NCBI RefSeq assembly: GCF_020829625.1
Contig: NZ_JAIVFX010000002.1
Coordinates: forward strand, 434,001-498,000
From: Nostoc sp. XA010
GTDB taxonomy: Bacteria; Cyanobacteriota; Cyanobacteriia; Cyanobacteriales; Nostocaceae
Reading direction: 5' to 3'
DNA: 64,000 bases
The position numbers and the translations under genes are program-made. Under the pieces are notes generated by a model. The model was not told where the DNA came from. It searched no databases and worked only from the letters and a program-made list of their open reading frames with translations. Positions 50,467 to 60,879 of the stretch are shown here, in pieces; the stretch's first letter is position 1, and each line of letters starts with the position of its first letter.

Positions 50467-53400
50467 TTAGGTTATCCCATCTTGCTGAGACCTTAGCTGT
50501 GTCTCTGGCTGACTTGAGGCAGTAGGCAAAACTCTATGTTCAGATCCTGAACTTCCATTTGGAGAATCTGGAGGCTTTGAACCACCCGATCGCTTCTGAG
50601 AAAATACAGCCTGAGCGAGAGTCTTGACTAAGATGTACAAAATTGGCACTAAGAACAAACTCAAGAACGTTGAAAGCAACAGCCCCCCAAAGAGCGCTGT
50701 TCCTAAAGACCAACGGCTACTGGCTCCAGCCCCTTGAGAGATCACCAAGGGCAAAAATCCTAACAGCGCGGCAAAGGAAGTCATTAAGATCGGTCGCAGA
50801 CGTTCTTCTCCCGCTTTCACCGCCGCCCGCGTATAGCTCATGCCTTGCTCATGCAGCTGATTGGCAAATTCCACGACTAAAATCGCGTTTTTCGCAGCTA
50901 AACCAATCAAAGTTACCAAACCTACCTGGCAATAGATATCATCCACCACTTTCGGGAAGAGGCTACCTGCCATGAAAATGTTGGAACGTAGCCAAATTGC
51001 CGTCATTGCTCCCAAAACTGCCAGGGGAACTGTCAGCAAAATAATGATTGGGTCAATGTAGCTTTCATATTGAGCCGATAGCACCAGAAAGACAATCACG
51101 ATCGCTAAGGCAAAAATCAAGCCCGTAGATCCCCCAGATGTCTTTTCCTGAAGATAAGTCCCTGTCCACTCGTAACCAAATCCTTGAGGTAAAACCTCTG
51201 CTGCTACTTCCTCCATTGCTTTAATTGCCTCTCCCGAACTAGAACCGGGAGCAGGAGCGCCCTGTACTTTGATTGACCTGTACAAGTTATAGTGAGCAAC
51301 GGTTTTTGGCCCCACAAAGGGGGTAACTTTTACCAAGTTACTCAACGGAATCATCGCCCCACTTGCAGAGCGAACATACAGCTTGCCAATATCATCTGGA
51401 TTAGAGCGGAAAACCCCATCTGCTTGGACATATACTCGATATTGTCGCTGTCCTTGAACAAAGTTATTCACATATTGCGACCCCAAGTAAGTTTGCAATG
51501 CCCCAAAGATGTCGTTAATCTCAACGTTGAGAGCCTTGGCTTGGTTGCGGTTTACCTGAATGTCAAATTGGGGAGTGTCTGCGGTGAACTGAGTGAAGAC
51601 TCGTTGTAAAACAGGCTTTTTATTTGCTGCTGCAATGAATTTTTTAGCAGTATCAACCAGGGTTTCAATCGGGGCACTTCCGGTTTTGTCTTGAATAATA
51701 AACTCAAAACCACCCGTAGAACTTAACCCTCTAACTGGAGGAGCATTCACAGCGATCGCTCTAGCTTCTGTAATTGTAGAGAGCTTTTTGTTTAGCCTCT
51801 GAAGTATGCCATAAACAGATTGAGATTCTTCAGTTCTCTCTTTCCAGGGTTTCAGGTTAGCAAAGGCAATCCCTAAATTAGAAGCATTGCCATCGAAACC
51901 AAAGCCACTGATCATAAAACTAGCTCTAACTTCGGGAGCCGATGTTACTTCTTTGGCAACCTTGTTCATCACCGATTCGGTGTATTTCAAAGAAACCCCG
52001 TCAGGCCCCTGGACAATTACAAAGAAGTAACCCTGGTCTTCCTCTGGGATAAATCCGGTAGGTACTGCTCTGTACATCAAAACCGTTGCTACTAAACCAG
52101 TAATAAAAACCCCAACTACAATCGGCTTGACATGGGTAAGGTAGCTAACAAACCCAACATATCGGCGGGTGAACCAGGAAAATCCCCGATTAAATTGCGT
52201 AAAGAACCAACCTAAAGGGCCCCGTGGAGTCTGAGCCGGGCGCATGAGGATGGCTGCCATACTCGGAGAGAAGGTTAAGGCGTTGAAGGTCGAAATGGCA
52301 ATGGAGCAAGCTACGGTTAAGGCAAATTGTTTGTAGACAATCCCTGTAGTGCCCGGAATGAATGCTACGGGAATGAATACCGCCATGAGTACAAGTGAAG
52401 TGGCAATGATTGCCCCGGTTAACTCTTTCATGGCTTCAACAGCGGCCTCAAAGGGCCTCATGCCCTGCTCTAGTTTGACTGCAACTGCCTCGACCACAAT
52501 AATGGCATCATCCACGACGATACCGATCGCTAGAACAAAACCAAATAAGGTTAGTGTATTAATCTGAAATCCTAAAACCAACAGAGCCGCACATGTCCCA
52601 ATCAGGGAAACGGGAATCGCCACAGTGGGAATGATCGTGGTACGCCAGTCTTGCAAAAAGACAAAAATTACCAAGACCACTAGGATAATCGCCTCAACCA
52701 GAGTGTGCAGAACTTCTTCTAAAGAAATTTCTACAAACGGAGTGGTATCAAATGCCAACTGTGCTTTTAGTCCAGGTGGAAAACTTTTTTCTAAAATCTT
52801 GATCTGTTCTTCAACGGCATGGGCAACATCCAGGGCATTACTACCTGGAAGTTGATATATCCCCAAACCCACGGCTGCCTTGGGATCATTTCCTGGGATG
52901 GTGAATCTGGCATCAGCGAGATAGTTCTCTGCTCCCAGTTCAACTCGACCGACATCTCTAACCTTAACTAGGGTGCTATTAGTGCCACCTTGACTAACCT
53001 TCAGCACCATATCCTCAAATTCAGCCGCATCTTTAAATCGACTGGTTGCCCGTAAAGCAAATTCAAAGCTTTGATTATCTGGGGCTGGTTCCTTACCAAT
53101 CGCCCCTGCACCCACCTGAATATTTTGTTGTTGCAGGGCAGTTGTCACATCTTGGGGAGTTAGTTGATGTTGGGCAAGCTTGTTGGGATCAAGCCAGAGG
53201 CGCATGGCATATTTGCGTTCTCCAAAAACCCTGGCACTTCCTACACCAGGAAGCCGTTTAATCTGATCGAAAATATACAGATCAACATAGTTACTGATAA
53301 AAATGTTGTCATACTCATTATTTTCTGAGTAAAATCCATAGACGAGCAGCAGACTACTAGATGCTGTTTCAACGGTGACACCTGTTCGTTGAACAGTATC

Positions 53401-53760
53401 TGGCAATTGAGGTGAAGCAAGTGCTTGTTTATTTTGAACGTTTACTTGAGCAATATCGCTATTGACATTAGTTGGGAAGGAGACAGTTATATTGCTGGAA
53501 CCATCATTACCCGTATTAGAAGATATATAAGATACATCTTTAACACCATTAATTTGTCGCTCAATAATGTTGGTGACAGTATTTTCTGTTGTTTGAGCAT
53601 CCGCACCAATATTGTTGGAGTTAACGGTGATTTGCACCGGGGCGAGGTCTGGTAGCTGAGAAATGGGAAGGATCGGAATACAGATGCTTCCCAGTAGCAA
53701 AATAATCAACGTGCAGACCGTCGTCAGGACTGGACGTCTGATGAAGGTATTGACAAACAT
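50467..53760 (-). CDS. RND-family multidrug efflux permease (AcrB/HAE1 type)
   Basis: A 1097-residue inner membrane transporter of the AcrB fold: 12 membrane spans, with two periplasmic loops. The proton-relay motif in TM4 reads VVDDAIIVVEAV (DD) and the TM10 lysine is in AAKNAILVVEFAN; RGLSST, GFGYEWTGTYLQEK and TFNALTFSPSMAAILMRP are other typical blocks. The C-terminus has an added hydrophilic tail of about 40 residues (QKRSGGSKPPDSPNGSSGSE). No membrane-fusion protein (AcrA) or TolC gene adjoins, so partners must come from elsewhere. The gene begins about 290 bases from a repeat-filled region. Confidence 0.93.
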   Translation of the reverse strand: MFVNTFIRRPVLTTVCTLIILLLGSICIPILPISQLPDLAPVQITVNSNNIGADAQTTENTVTNIIERQINGVKDVSYISSNTGNDGSSNITVSFPTNVNSDIAQVNVQNKQALASPQLPDTVQRTGVTVETASSSLLLVYGFYSENNEYDNIFISNYVDLYIFDQIKRLPGVGSARVFGERKYAMRLWLDPNKLAQHQLTPQDVTTALQQQNIQVGAGAIGKEPAPDNQSFEFALRATSRFKDAAEFEDMVLKVSQGGTNSTLVKVRDVGRVELGAENYLADARFTIPGNDPKAAVGLGIYQLPGSNALDVAHAVEEQIKILEKSFPPGLKAQLAFDTTPFVEISLEEVLHTLVEAIILVVLVIFVFLQDWRTTIIPTVAIPVSLIGTCAALLVLGFQINTLTLFGFVLAIGIVVDDAIIVVEAVAVKLEQGMRPFEAAVEAMKELTGAIIATSLVLMAVFIPVAFIPGTTGIVYKQFALTVACSIAISTFNALTFSPSMAAILMRPAQTPRGPLGWFFTQFNRGFSWFTRRYVGFVSYLTHVKPIVVGVFITGLVATVLMYRAVPTGFIPEEDQGYFFVIVQGPDGVSLKYTESVMNKVAKEVTSAPEVRASFMISGFGFDGNASNLGIAFANLKPWKERTEESQSVYGILQRLNKKLSTITEARAIAVNAPPVRGLSSTGGFEFIIQDKTGSAPIETLVDTAKKFIAAANKKPVLQRVFTQFTADTPQFDIQVNRNQAKALNVEINDIFGALQTYLGSQYVNNFVQGQRQYRVYVQADGVFRSNPDDIGKLYVRSASGAMIPLSNLVKVTPFVGPKTVAHYNLYRSIKVQGAPAPGSSSGEAIKAMEEVAAEVLPQGFGYEWTGTYLQEKTSGGSTGLIFALAIVIVFLVLSAQYESYIDPIIILLTVPLAVLGAMTAIWLRSNIFMAGSLFPKVVDDIYCQVGLVTLIGLAAKNAILVVEFANQLHEQGMSYTRAAVKAGEERLRPILMTSFAALLGFLPLVISQGAGASSRWSLGTALFGGLLLSTFLSLFLVPILYILVKTLAQAVFSQKRSGGSKPPDSPNGSSGSEHRVLPTASSQPETQLRSQQDGIT

Positions 53761-53884
53761 AAATTAGGGAATTCAAGACTTGTTAGTGAGGTAGTAGCTT
53801 TTTATTAATATAAGGATTATTAAGGCTTAGTGTTAGATATTGAGCATGAGGCATGGGTTATTCCCTTGTCCCCCTGCTTTGCAT

Positions 53885-53903
53885 CTACGGTATACACACA
53901 AGT
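53885..53903 (+). mobile_element. Solo terminal repeat of the MITE-like element
   Basis: CTACGGTATACACACAAGT differs at one internal position from the ends at 32311 and 42806. There is no second end nearby. A broken or one-sided remnant. Confidence 0.6.
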
Positions 53904-54054
53904 TTTCTAAAGCTGCCCCACACTTTGACCCAATACGCTTGGGTTAAGGAAATTTATCTGTTAAGGCAAGCAGGGGGAGCAGGGGAGGCAGGGGAGGCTG
54001 GCGTTGCAGGGGAAGAGAAAAAAGCTTAACTGAACTGTATTGCACTTTGACCTA

Positions 54055-54222
54055 CAATGCCAATGCATCGACTGACAATGCGATTGTTTCGATTAACAAT
54101 GCCAATGCATCGACTGACAATGCGATTGTTTCGACTAACAATGCCAATGCATCGACTGACAATGCGATTGTTTCGACTGACAATGCCAATGCATCGACTG
54201 ACAATGCAATTGTTTTGACCAA
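54055..54222. repeat. 42-bp tandem repeat, four units
   Basis: Unit starts at 54055, 54097, 54139 and 54181. Each unit is two 21-base halves: CAATGCCAATGCATCGACTGA and CAATGCGATTGTTTCGA(T/C)T(A/G)A. Both strands are open: the plus strand would read NANASTDNAIVSTN repeats, the minus strand ALSVDALALSVETI. No start, promoter or adjoining domain supports a protein, so it is most likely noncoding. Confidence 0.8.
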
Positions 54223-54333
54223 ATTTCTATAAAACTTACCCATAAAAGATCCCCCCTTTTTAGTTAGGGGGGAGTGTGCTTCGCGCAGGCTACGCGAACG
54301 AGGTATTAGGTTTTGAGTGCGTAAGGCCTGTTT

Positions 54334-55998
54334 CTAATTAGCTTTGCCATTACCCTGAAAATTTAACGATTGCTCATCATTGACCCAAATTGCTTGTTGA
54401 GGCACAGAAATGGAAATTCCAACTTCGTCTAGAGCAACTTTCAGGCGGCGGCGAAACTCTCGTGCTACATCCCATTGTTTGAGGGGCTGTGTTTTAATCC
54501 ATACACGAATAATCAAACCGCGATCGCCAAATTGATCTATCCCCAAAACTTGCGGTGTTTCCAAAATTTGACGTTCCCATTGCGGATCTTTATCCATCTC
54601 AAAACCAATACTTTCAATCAACTTCAAAGCCTTTTCAATATCGGCTTGGTAGGCAATGGGGATTGTTAAATCGGCTCGTGACCAACGGCTAGAAAGATTG
54701 GCAACAACTTTAATTTCACCATTGGGAATTGTGATCAAGCGCCCTTCGGAATCTCGCACTTGAGTCATCCGCAGATTTAGATTTTCTACTAAGCCTCCCA
54801 CGTTTCCCACATTAATCACATCGCCTAAAGCGTACTGGTCTTCTAAAATGATCAGAAAACCGTTAATCGCATCTTTAATTAAGTTTTGCGAAGCTAGAGA
54901 CACCGCAACACCAACTAAACTTGCACCCGCTAGCAAGGGAACGATATCTATGCCCAATGATAACAGCGCTAGCAAGAAGCCTACTCCTACGCAGATACCA
55001 GTAGCGATGCTTTTAGTCACGCCAGAAAATGTGGAAACTCGCAGTTGCAGCCGTTCAGAACTTTCTGGAGTCAATAAAGCACCACTGCTAATCAGAGTGG
55101 TGGTGAAGCGGTCAATGAGGGCATAGATGAGACGGATTACTACGTAAGTTCCCAAGAACACAACACCTAATCGCAAAGGAAATTGGGCAGCTGTGAGAAT
55201 CGCTACCTGAAATGGTCGTGTGTAGGGAAATAGACCTAAAATAATGAAACTTCCACCTCCCCAAATTCCGGCTTGAGTTAGCTGAAACAGTCGTCTTTTG
55301 ACTTCTTGGATATGTCGATGTTGCTGTTGATTCAGTTGGGTTGTAATTGGTTGGGCTGCTGCTGTTGGTAGGGGCCCTCTGGGGGGTTGGGAGGCAAGGG
55401 GGTATACTGCATCGTTTTTGGAACGCCTTTGCCAGCTATATACCCCCCAACTCATCACAATCATTGTCAGTCCAATGCCCGCAGCAATTTTGCCTTGGTC
55501 GATTAAAAATTGAGTTTGTCTTTCTTGCTTTGCTTGTTGCAAGTCTTCTTGTAACGATTCGGCGATTTGATTTGCTGATGTCAACATATCTACTTCTCGC
55601 AATCCAGCATCCTCAGAAGTGATGGTCATCAGGTATTGACCGTTGATATAAATTACTGGTAAGTCGTTTACTTTGCGAACTTCTACCTTGACTGCTGTTT
55701 TTGCTGGTGACTGGAAGTAATTTTTGGCAATTTTCTCCAACTTCTTTTGGATATCTTCTGAACGCTCAGGAAAGTTGCTTCTTGATGCCGCTATCTGAAA
55801 TAACCGACGACCATCTAAATAAATCCAGCCTGTAACAAGTCTATTATTTGCATCATTACTCACACTGCTGGGAGATGGTAGCAGTTGCGGTAACAAAGGA
55901 ATTTGGGCTGTGGCTTTTGGCACAGATACAACAGCTATAGTCATTGAACTAGCGATGCCTACGGCGGGCAAAGCCAACGCCAAAAATTGAAAGCGCAC
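54334..55998 (-). CDS. Mechanosensitive channel of the MscS family
   Basis: A 554-residue membrane protein. It begins with an export signal (MRFQFLALALPAVGIASSMT) and an N-terminal extension (about residues 30-165) that probably lies in the periplasm. Several spans follow (about 175-190, 240-300, 325-365), the last including the Gly/Ala-rich pore helix VGFLLALLSLGIDIVPLLAG. The C-terminal MscS beta domain reads VENLNLRMTQVRDSEGRLIT and IPNGEIKVVANLSSRW. It opens under membrane tension to release osmolytes. Note the segment LPAVGIA in the signal peptide, encoded by an interspersed repeat. Single gene. Confidence 0.92.
   Translation of the reverse strand: MRFQFLALALPAVGIASSMTIAVVSVPKATAQIPLLPQLLPSPSSVSNDANNRLVTGWIYLDGRRLFQIAASRSNFPERSEDIQKKLEKIAKNYFQSPAKTAVKVEVRKVNDLPVIYINGQYLMTITSEDAGLREVDMLTSANQIAESLQEDLQQAKQERQTQFLIDQGKIAAGIGLTMIVMSWGVYSWQRRSKNDAVYPLASQPPRGPLPTAAAQPITTQLNQQQHRHIQEVKRRLFQLTQAGIWGGGSFIILGLFPYTRPFQVAILTAAQFPLRLGVVFLGTYVVIRLIYALIDRFTTTLISSGALLTPESSERLQLRVSTFSGVTKSIATGICVGVGFLLALLSLGIDIVPLLAGASLVGVAVSLASQNLIKDAINGFLIILEDQYALGDVINVGNVGGLVENLNLRMTQVRDSEGRLITIPNGEIKVVANLSSRWSRADLTIPIAYQADIEKALKLIESIGFEMDKDPQWERQILETPQVLGIDQFGDRGLIIRVWIKTQPLKQWDVAREFRRRLKVALDEVGISISVPQQAIWVNDEQSLNFQGNGKAN
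55952..55969. repeat. Interspersed GCGATGCCTACGGCGGGC repeat inside the mscS signal sequence
   Basis: This 18-base core, identical to 9087-9104 in the aminotransferase gene, encodes PAVGIA in the same frame, here in the export signal of the MscS-type protein. Confidence 0.75.
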
Positions 55999-57666
<1,668 letters not shown>

Positions 57667-58207
57667 TACATTGATTAGTTGATTTTTTCGGGGATAGGCG
57701 TTTTGCTTATCCCTTTTTTTGTTTCTCACGCAGAGAACGCAAAGGGAAATGAAAAGCTTTTAAAAGGGGCTTTATATTAAATATTGTTCATAAATCAGAC
57801 AGGAGTCCCATATATAAAGACCCAAAAAGCGGCAGTTAAAAATCAACTGAATAAATCCACAGAATCCCCTACTTTGCGTTGGATATTTCAATGTTTTTAA
57901 GGGTTTCATTTTCTGATTACACAAGGAGTTTATAGGATTCTTAACTTGACTGAGGAACGTTGTCGAATCTTACAATTCCTGCCTACAGCTTGTCAAAAAT
58001 ATTATTTATTGTCTTAGTTTTCAAATCTTTAATTCACTATTGTATAGTCTTATGTTTTCATAACTGATTGAATAAATTCAATTAAATATTGTTGTCTTAC
58101 TAGCTTTTTAAACACAATAAAAAAGCTAGATTTTTGGCGTGCATAATTTATTTTTGATTATTATTTAATTTTTTTTACTATAGTTTTGAATTGCTGGTGA
58201 GTGTAGT
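57667..58207. other. 541-bp region after ahcY
   Basis: After the ahcY terminator there is no gene. I looked for the missing front half of xisH here and found no trace. Confidence 0.6.
57690..57720 (+). terminator. Rho-independent terminator of ahcY
   Basis: GGGATAGGC / GCTTATCCC with a short loop (GTTTT), followed by seven T. It lies 24 bases after the stop. Confidence 0.85.
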
Positions 58208-58417
58208 TTGTTTATGTTACTTCTTGAAGTGCGGAATGTGGGTTACGACATTCTCACTCGCTTAGAATCTGACCGCCGCTTGTATCTGGCTATTCGTCAA
58301 GAAACCTACTCAGAACTATTTCAAGAACCAATTGGTAAAATATTATTAGAAAATCAACGCTTTTGTTTACTTGTCTTCGACTCCAAACGAGAAGTGGTAC
58401 TGCAATGGATACCTTAG
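58208..58417 (+). pseudogene. xisH: 5'-truncated xisH (C-terminal part)
   Basis: The frame has 69 codons and its last 54 residues (DILTRLESDRRLYLAIRQET and LLENQRFCLLVFDSKREVVL) correspond to the C-terminal third of XisH, the partner of XisI in the fdxN-element control system of heterocyst formers. The upstream two-thirds, including the nuclease-like core of XisH, are missing, and the first 14 codons (MFMLLLEVRNVGY) look unrelated. The overlap of 13 bases with xisI matches the normal arrangement. Whether the fragment is expressed is doubtful. Confidence 0.75.
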
Positions 58418-58740
58418 ATATTTATCGCCAAATCATTCAAAAAATATTAACCGAATACGCCCAACTTACCTATGCTTACGGAGAACTAGAAAGACAGCTA
58501 ATTATAGACCAAACCGCCAACCATTACCTACTACTAACATTAGGCTGGGAAAATAATCAACGGGTGCATGGTTGCTTAGTCCATATTGACATTATCAACG
58601 ATAAAATCTGGATTCAAAGAGATGGTACAGAATACGGTATAGCCAACGAACTTGTTAACGCTGGTATTCCTAAAAATCAAATTGTTCTCGCCTTCCAACC
58701 ACCCGATATCAGGGAGTATACTGAATTTGCAGTTAATTAA
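58405..58740 (+). CDS. xisI: XisI-family protein
   Basis: A 111-residue protein (MDTLDIYRQIIQKILTEY) with the XisI pattern: ANHYLLLTLGWENNQRVHGC, LVHIDIINDKIWIQRDGTEY and IVLAFQPPDIREYTEF at the end. XisH and XisI were found as factors needed for excision of the fdxN element in Anabaena heterocysts, and many copies exist in filamentous cyanobacteria outside that element, in toxin-antitoxin-like pairs. Here it overlaps the truncated xisH by 13 bases. The reading frame is intact, so the protein may be made without its partner. The frame extends further upstream in shadow of xisH, but this ATG is the family start. Confidence 0.88.
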   Translation: MDTLDIYRQIIQKILTEYAQLTYAYGELERQLIIDQTANHYLLLTLGWENNQRVHGCLVHIDIINDKIWIQRDGTEYGIANELVNAGIPKNQIVLAFQPPDIREYTEFAVN

Positions 58741-58836
58741 TTAAGCCTAAAAGCTGCTGCTAAATCTGGAATAGTAGTTGCTATAGCTTCAAACTCTCAA
58801 CTTGATATACTAGAAATATTCCTACATACACATCTC

Positions 58837-59076
58837 ATGTTAACCGTAACAGTTGATGAAATCCAGCAAAATCTAACTATCTATCTTCAACAAGTAGCGG
58901 CAGGAGAAAGTATTATTATTATGCAAGCAGGTAAACCTATTGCAGAAATTAAACCAGTTTCAGCGACCTCTCAACCAATTAGACCTTATGGCTTATGCGC
59001 TGGGGAGTTCATTGTTCCAGACGATTTTGATAGTCCCTTACCGGAAGAGATATTAAATAGTTTTGAAGGGAAATGA
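58837..59076 (+). CDS. Type II antitoxin, Phd/YefM family
   Basis: A 79-residue protein (MLTVTVDEIQQNLTIYLQQV) with the Phd/YefM DNA-binding N-terminal domain, including the VAAGESIIIMQAGKPIAEIKP strand, and a flexible C-terminus that would bind and block the toxin. Its stop overlaps the start of the PIN-domain gene by four bases (ATGA). Antitoxins of this type repress their own promoter; a palindrome was not identified in the 95 bases upstream. Confidence 0.9.
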   Translation: MLTVTVDEIQQNLTIYLQQVAAGESIIIMQAGKPIAEIKPVSATSQPIRPYGLCAGEFIVPDDFDSPLPEEILNSFEGK

Positions 59077-59459
59077 AACTATTGTTAGATACCCATATTT
59101 TCTTATGGTTTATTAGTGGCGATCAAAAATTACCAATTAATTTACAAAATAGCATTCGTGATTTAAACAACGACGTATATTTAAGTTGCGTTTCAGTTTG
59201 GGAAGCAACTGTTAAATATCAGTTAGGTAAATTACCATTACCGGAATCACCTGAAATCTACCTTCCTAAACAGCGTCAGCAGCATTTAATCAGTAGTCTG
59301 AACTTAGATGAAGAAAGTGTTGCTCAACTATTAAAATTACCATTATTACATCGTGATCCTTTTGATAGAATGTTGATTTGTCAAGCTTTACAACATAATT
59401 TAACAATTGTAACTGTAGACCCAGCAATTCGTTTCTACTCGGTCAGTGTTTTATATTAG
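59073..59459 (+). CDS. PIN-domain toxin (VapC-like)
   Basis: A 128-residue PIN-domain ribonuclease. Acidic metal site residues: D6 in LLLDTHIFLWF, E44 in VSVWEATVK, D96 and D100-type in LLHRDPFDRMLICQA, then D115 in VTVDPAIRF. Translational coupling with the Phd/YefM antitoxin identifies a type II toxin-antitoxin pair. VapC-type toxins cleave tRNA or rRNA; the target is not known for this one. The pair is next to the xisH/xisI remnant in a repeat-bounded accessory stretch (repeat at 59561). Confidence 0.92.
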   Translation: MKLLLDTHIFLWFISGDQKLPINLQNSIRDLNNDVYLSCVSVWEATVKYQLGKLPLPESPEIYLPKQRQQHLISSLNLDEESVAQLLKLPLLHRDPFDRMLICQALQHNLTIVTVDPAIRFYSVSVLY

Positions 59460-59560
59460 GGTAATAATTGCTCAAAATCTAGAAGAGAACAGCCTTTCCA
59501 CTTTAAAAGTGCATAATAGTATGCTTTTTTCAACATTAAATATATCGGCACTCACTCGGA

Positions 59561-59590
59561 GCGATGCCTGCGGCGGGCTACGCCTACGCA
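59561..59590. repeat. Interspersed GCGATGCCTGCGGCGGGC repeat
   Basis: GCGATGCCTGCGGCGGGC followed by TACGCCTACGC; near-identical to 22158-22187. Intergenic between the toxin gene and the fusion gene. Confidence 0.75.
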
Positions 59591-59637
59591 AAGCTAAACA
59601 CTGTAGAGGCTATTCATCAATAGCCCCTACGTGATAA

Positions 59638-60879
59638 TCATTGTTTCCGGCTAAAAAGTCGATAGTATAGCGATGTGCTAGTTTCCTTTAAGGGAAACAG
59701 CAGATAGGTAAGAGGATTTATTGCCACAATAATATTTCGGAAGTCTCGCCGTGCCAAAAATAAGATCGCACGAGCAACTTGTTGTGCAGACATCACTCCA
59801 TAAGGATTCAGTTGACTCTTAAATGGGCCAAGAATTAACTTGCGAATTACACAATCCCCGTCCAAACGCTTTAGGGTAACAATATCTCCTAGCGATCGCT
59901 TGCTGAGTTCATAAAGGGGACTCAGCGCTGGAGAAACCTCAGCCTCAGAAGTGTTTACCCAGATTTCCTTCGTTGCTTTTGCTTGTGGGCCAGTTACAGT
60001 TGTCAAAAATATATCCATCAACCGCAACGCTGAAAAGGTATTCACTTCATAAGAGGAGTTGATAGCCTCCGATGTGCGGCTGGCGTAGACATTGATTCCG
60101 TGGTTGATAATTAAAATATCTACTTTCTCTAAACTATCCTTTAGATTGGGTTCGTTGCCCAACTGCCAAGGAACTACTTTCACCCCAACTTGCTCTACTA
60201 ATTTTTCTGGATTAGTGGTTAATGCCACGACTTTTGCATTATTCTTTACAAGTTCAGCCACCAACGCTTGTCCCAGCGCTCCTGATGCTCCTGTTAAAGC
60301 GATGGTTTTACCTTTAAGAGACAGTCCTGTACCAAGAATTTTATCCACTAGAGGAAAGACACCACTGTAGTAAGCGTTGACATCATCAAAATGATGCCGC
60401 CAATGGTAAGACCGATTCACCCACCAAAGGGATGGTATTGTCTCTAAAGGGCCGGGTAGGTGGTTGTAGTCTGTATCAATTTTTCCCTGGAAATATCGTA
60501 CAGACGCGCCATACAAGAAGGTGCAACCATAAGCTACTCCCAGCCATAAACCCATTTGCTGGACAATTAAGGCAATGACTACCAATACCACCAGCAGTAA
60601 ACTCGACTCTAAAATGTCGTGATAGAGCTGGGATTCTTGGTAAACTTTCAGGGAAACTATTGATAAATCACGGCGATAAGCCATGTGGTGCTTGTTGTGC
60701 CATTTAGCAAGCCAATTGACTTGGTGACACAAAGCATGGTAGCTGTCTCTGAAGACCTCAGCAAGTAAAAGTGAAAAAACTCCCCAAATGACAAACTGCA
60801 AGCTGGCATTTAACCAAACCCAATTAATTTGTAATCTTGCTTCAATTCCAATCAAGTTTTCAGCTAGCATTTTTATCAT
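59638..60879 (-). CDS. Fused fatty-acid hydroxylase/sterol desaturase and short-chain dehydrogenase
   Basis: A 413-residue fusion. The N-terminal half (about residues 20-185) has membrane segments (SLLLVVLVVIALIVQQMGLW) and the di-iron histidine boxes of the hydroxylase/desaturase group: HALCHQ, WHNKHH and HWRHHFDD. The C-terminal half (from about 190) is an SDR with GASGALGQALVAEL, NHGIN (the Asn loop), and an active YELSKR (YxxxK). The two reactions would be hydroxylation or desaturation of a membrane lipid followed by NAD(P)-dependent oxidation or reduction. I recall such bifunctional annotations in Nostoc; the substrate is not established. The first histidine box is short compared with the family. 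Confidence 0.85.
   Translation of the reverse strand: MIKMLAENLIGIEARLQINWVWLNASLQFVIWGVFSLLLAEVFRDSYHALCHQVNWLAKWHNKHHMAYRRDLSIVSLKVYQESQLYHDILESSLLLVVLVVIALIVQQMGLWLGVAYGCTFLYGASVRYFQGKIDTDYNHLPGPLETIPSLWWVNRSYHWRHHFDDVNAYYSGVFPLVDKILGTGLSLKGKTIALTGASGALGQALVAELVKNNAKVVALTTNPEKLVEQVGVKVVPWQLGNEPNLKDSLEKVDILIINHGINVYASRTSEAINSSYEVNTFSALRLMDIFLTTVTGPQAKATKEIWVNTSEAEVSPALSPLYELSKRSLGDIVTLKRLDGDCVIRKLILGPFKSQLNPYGVMSAQQVARAILFLARRDFRNIIVAINPLTYLLFPLKETSTSLYYRLFSRKQ

Larger units (their letters stand above)
53761..54333. other. 573-bp intergenic region with several repeats
   Basis: No gene. It has a solo inverted-repeat end of the mobile element (53885-53903), a GGGGAGGCAGGGGAGGC spacer (53970-54000), a four-unit 42-bp array (54055-54222) and a short GCTTCGCGCAGGCTACGCG repeat (about 54278). 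Confidence 0.7.

Noticed and set aside
54047..54243. Repeat peptides NANASTDNAIVST (plus) and ALSVDALALSVETI (minus)
   Set aside because: Same reason as above: tandem array open on both strands, without promoter, ribosome-binding site or partner domain.
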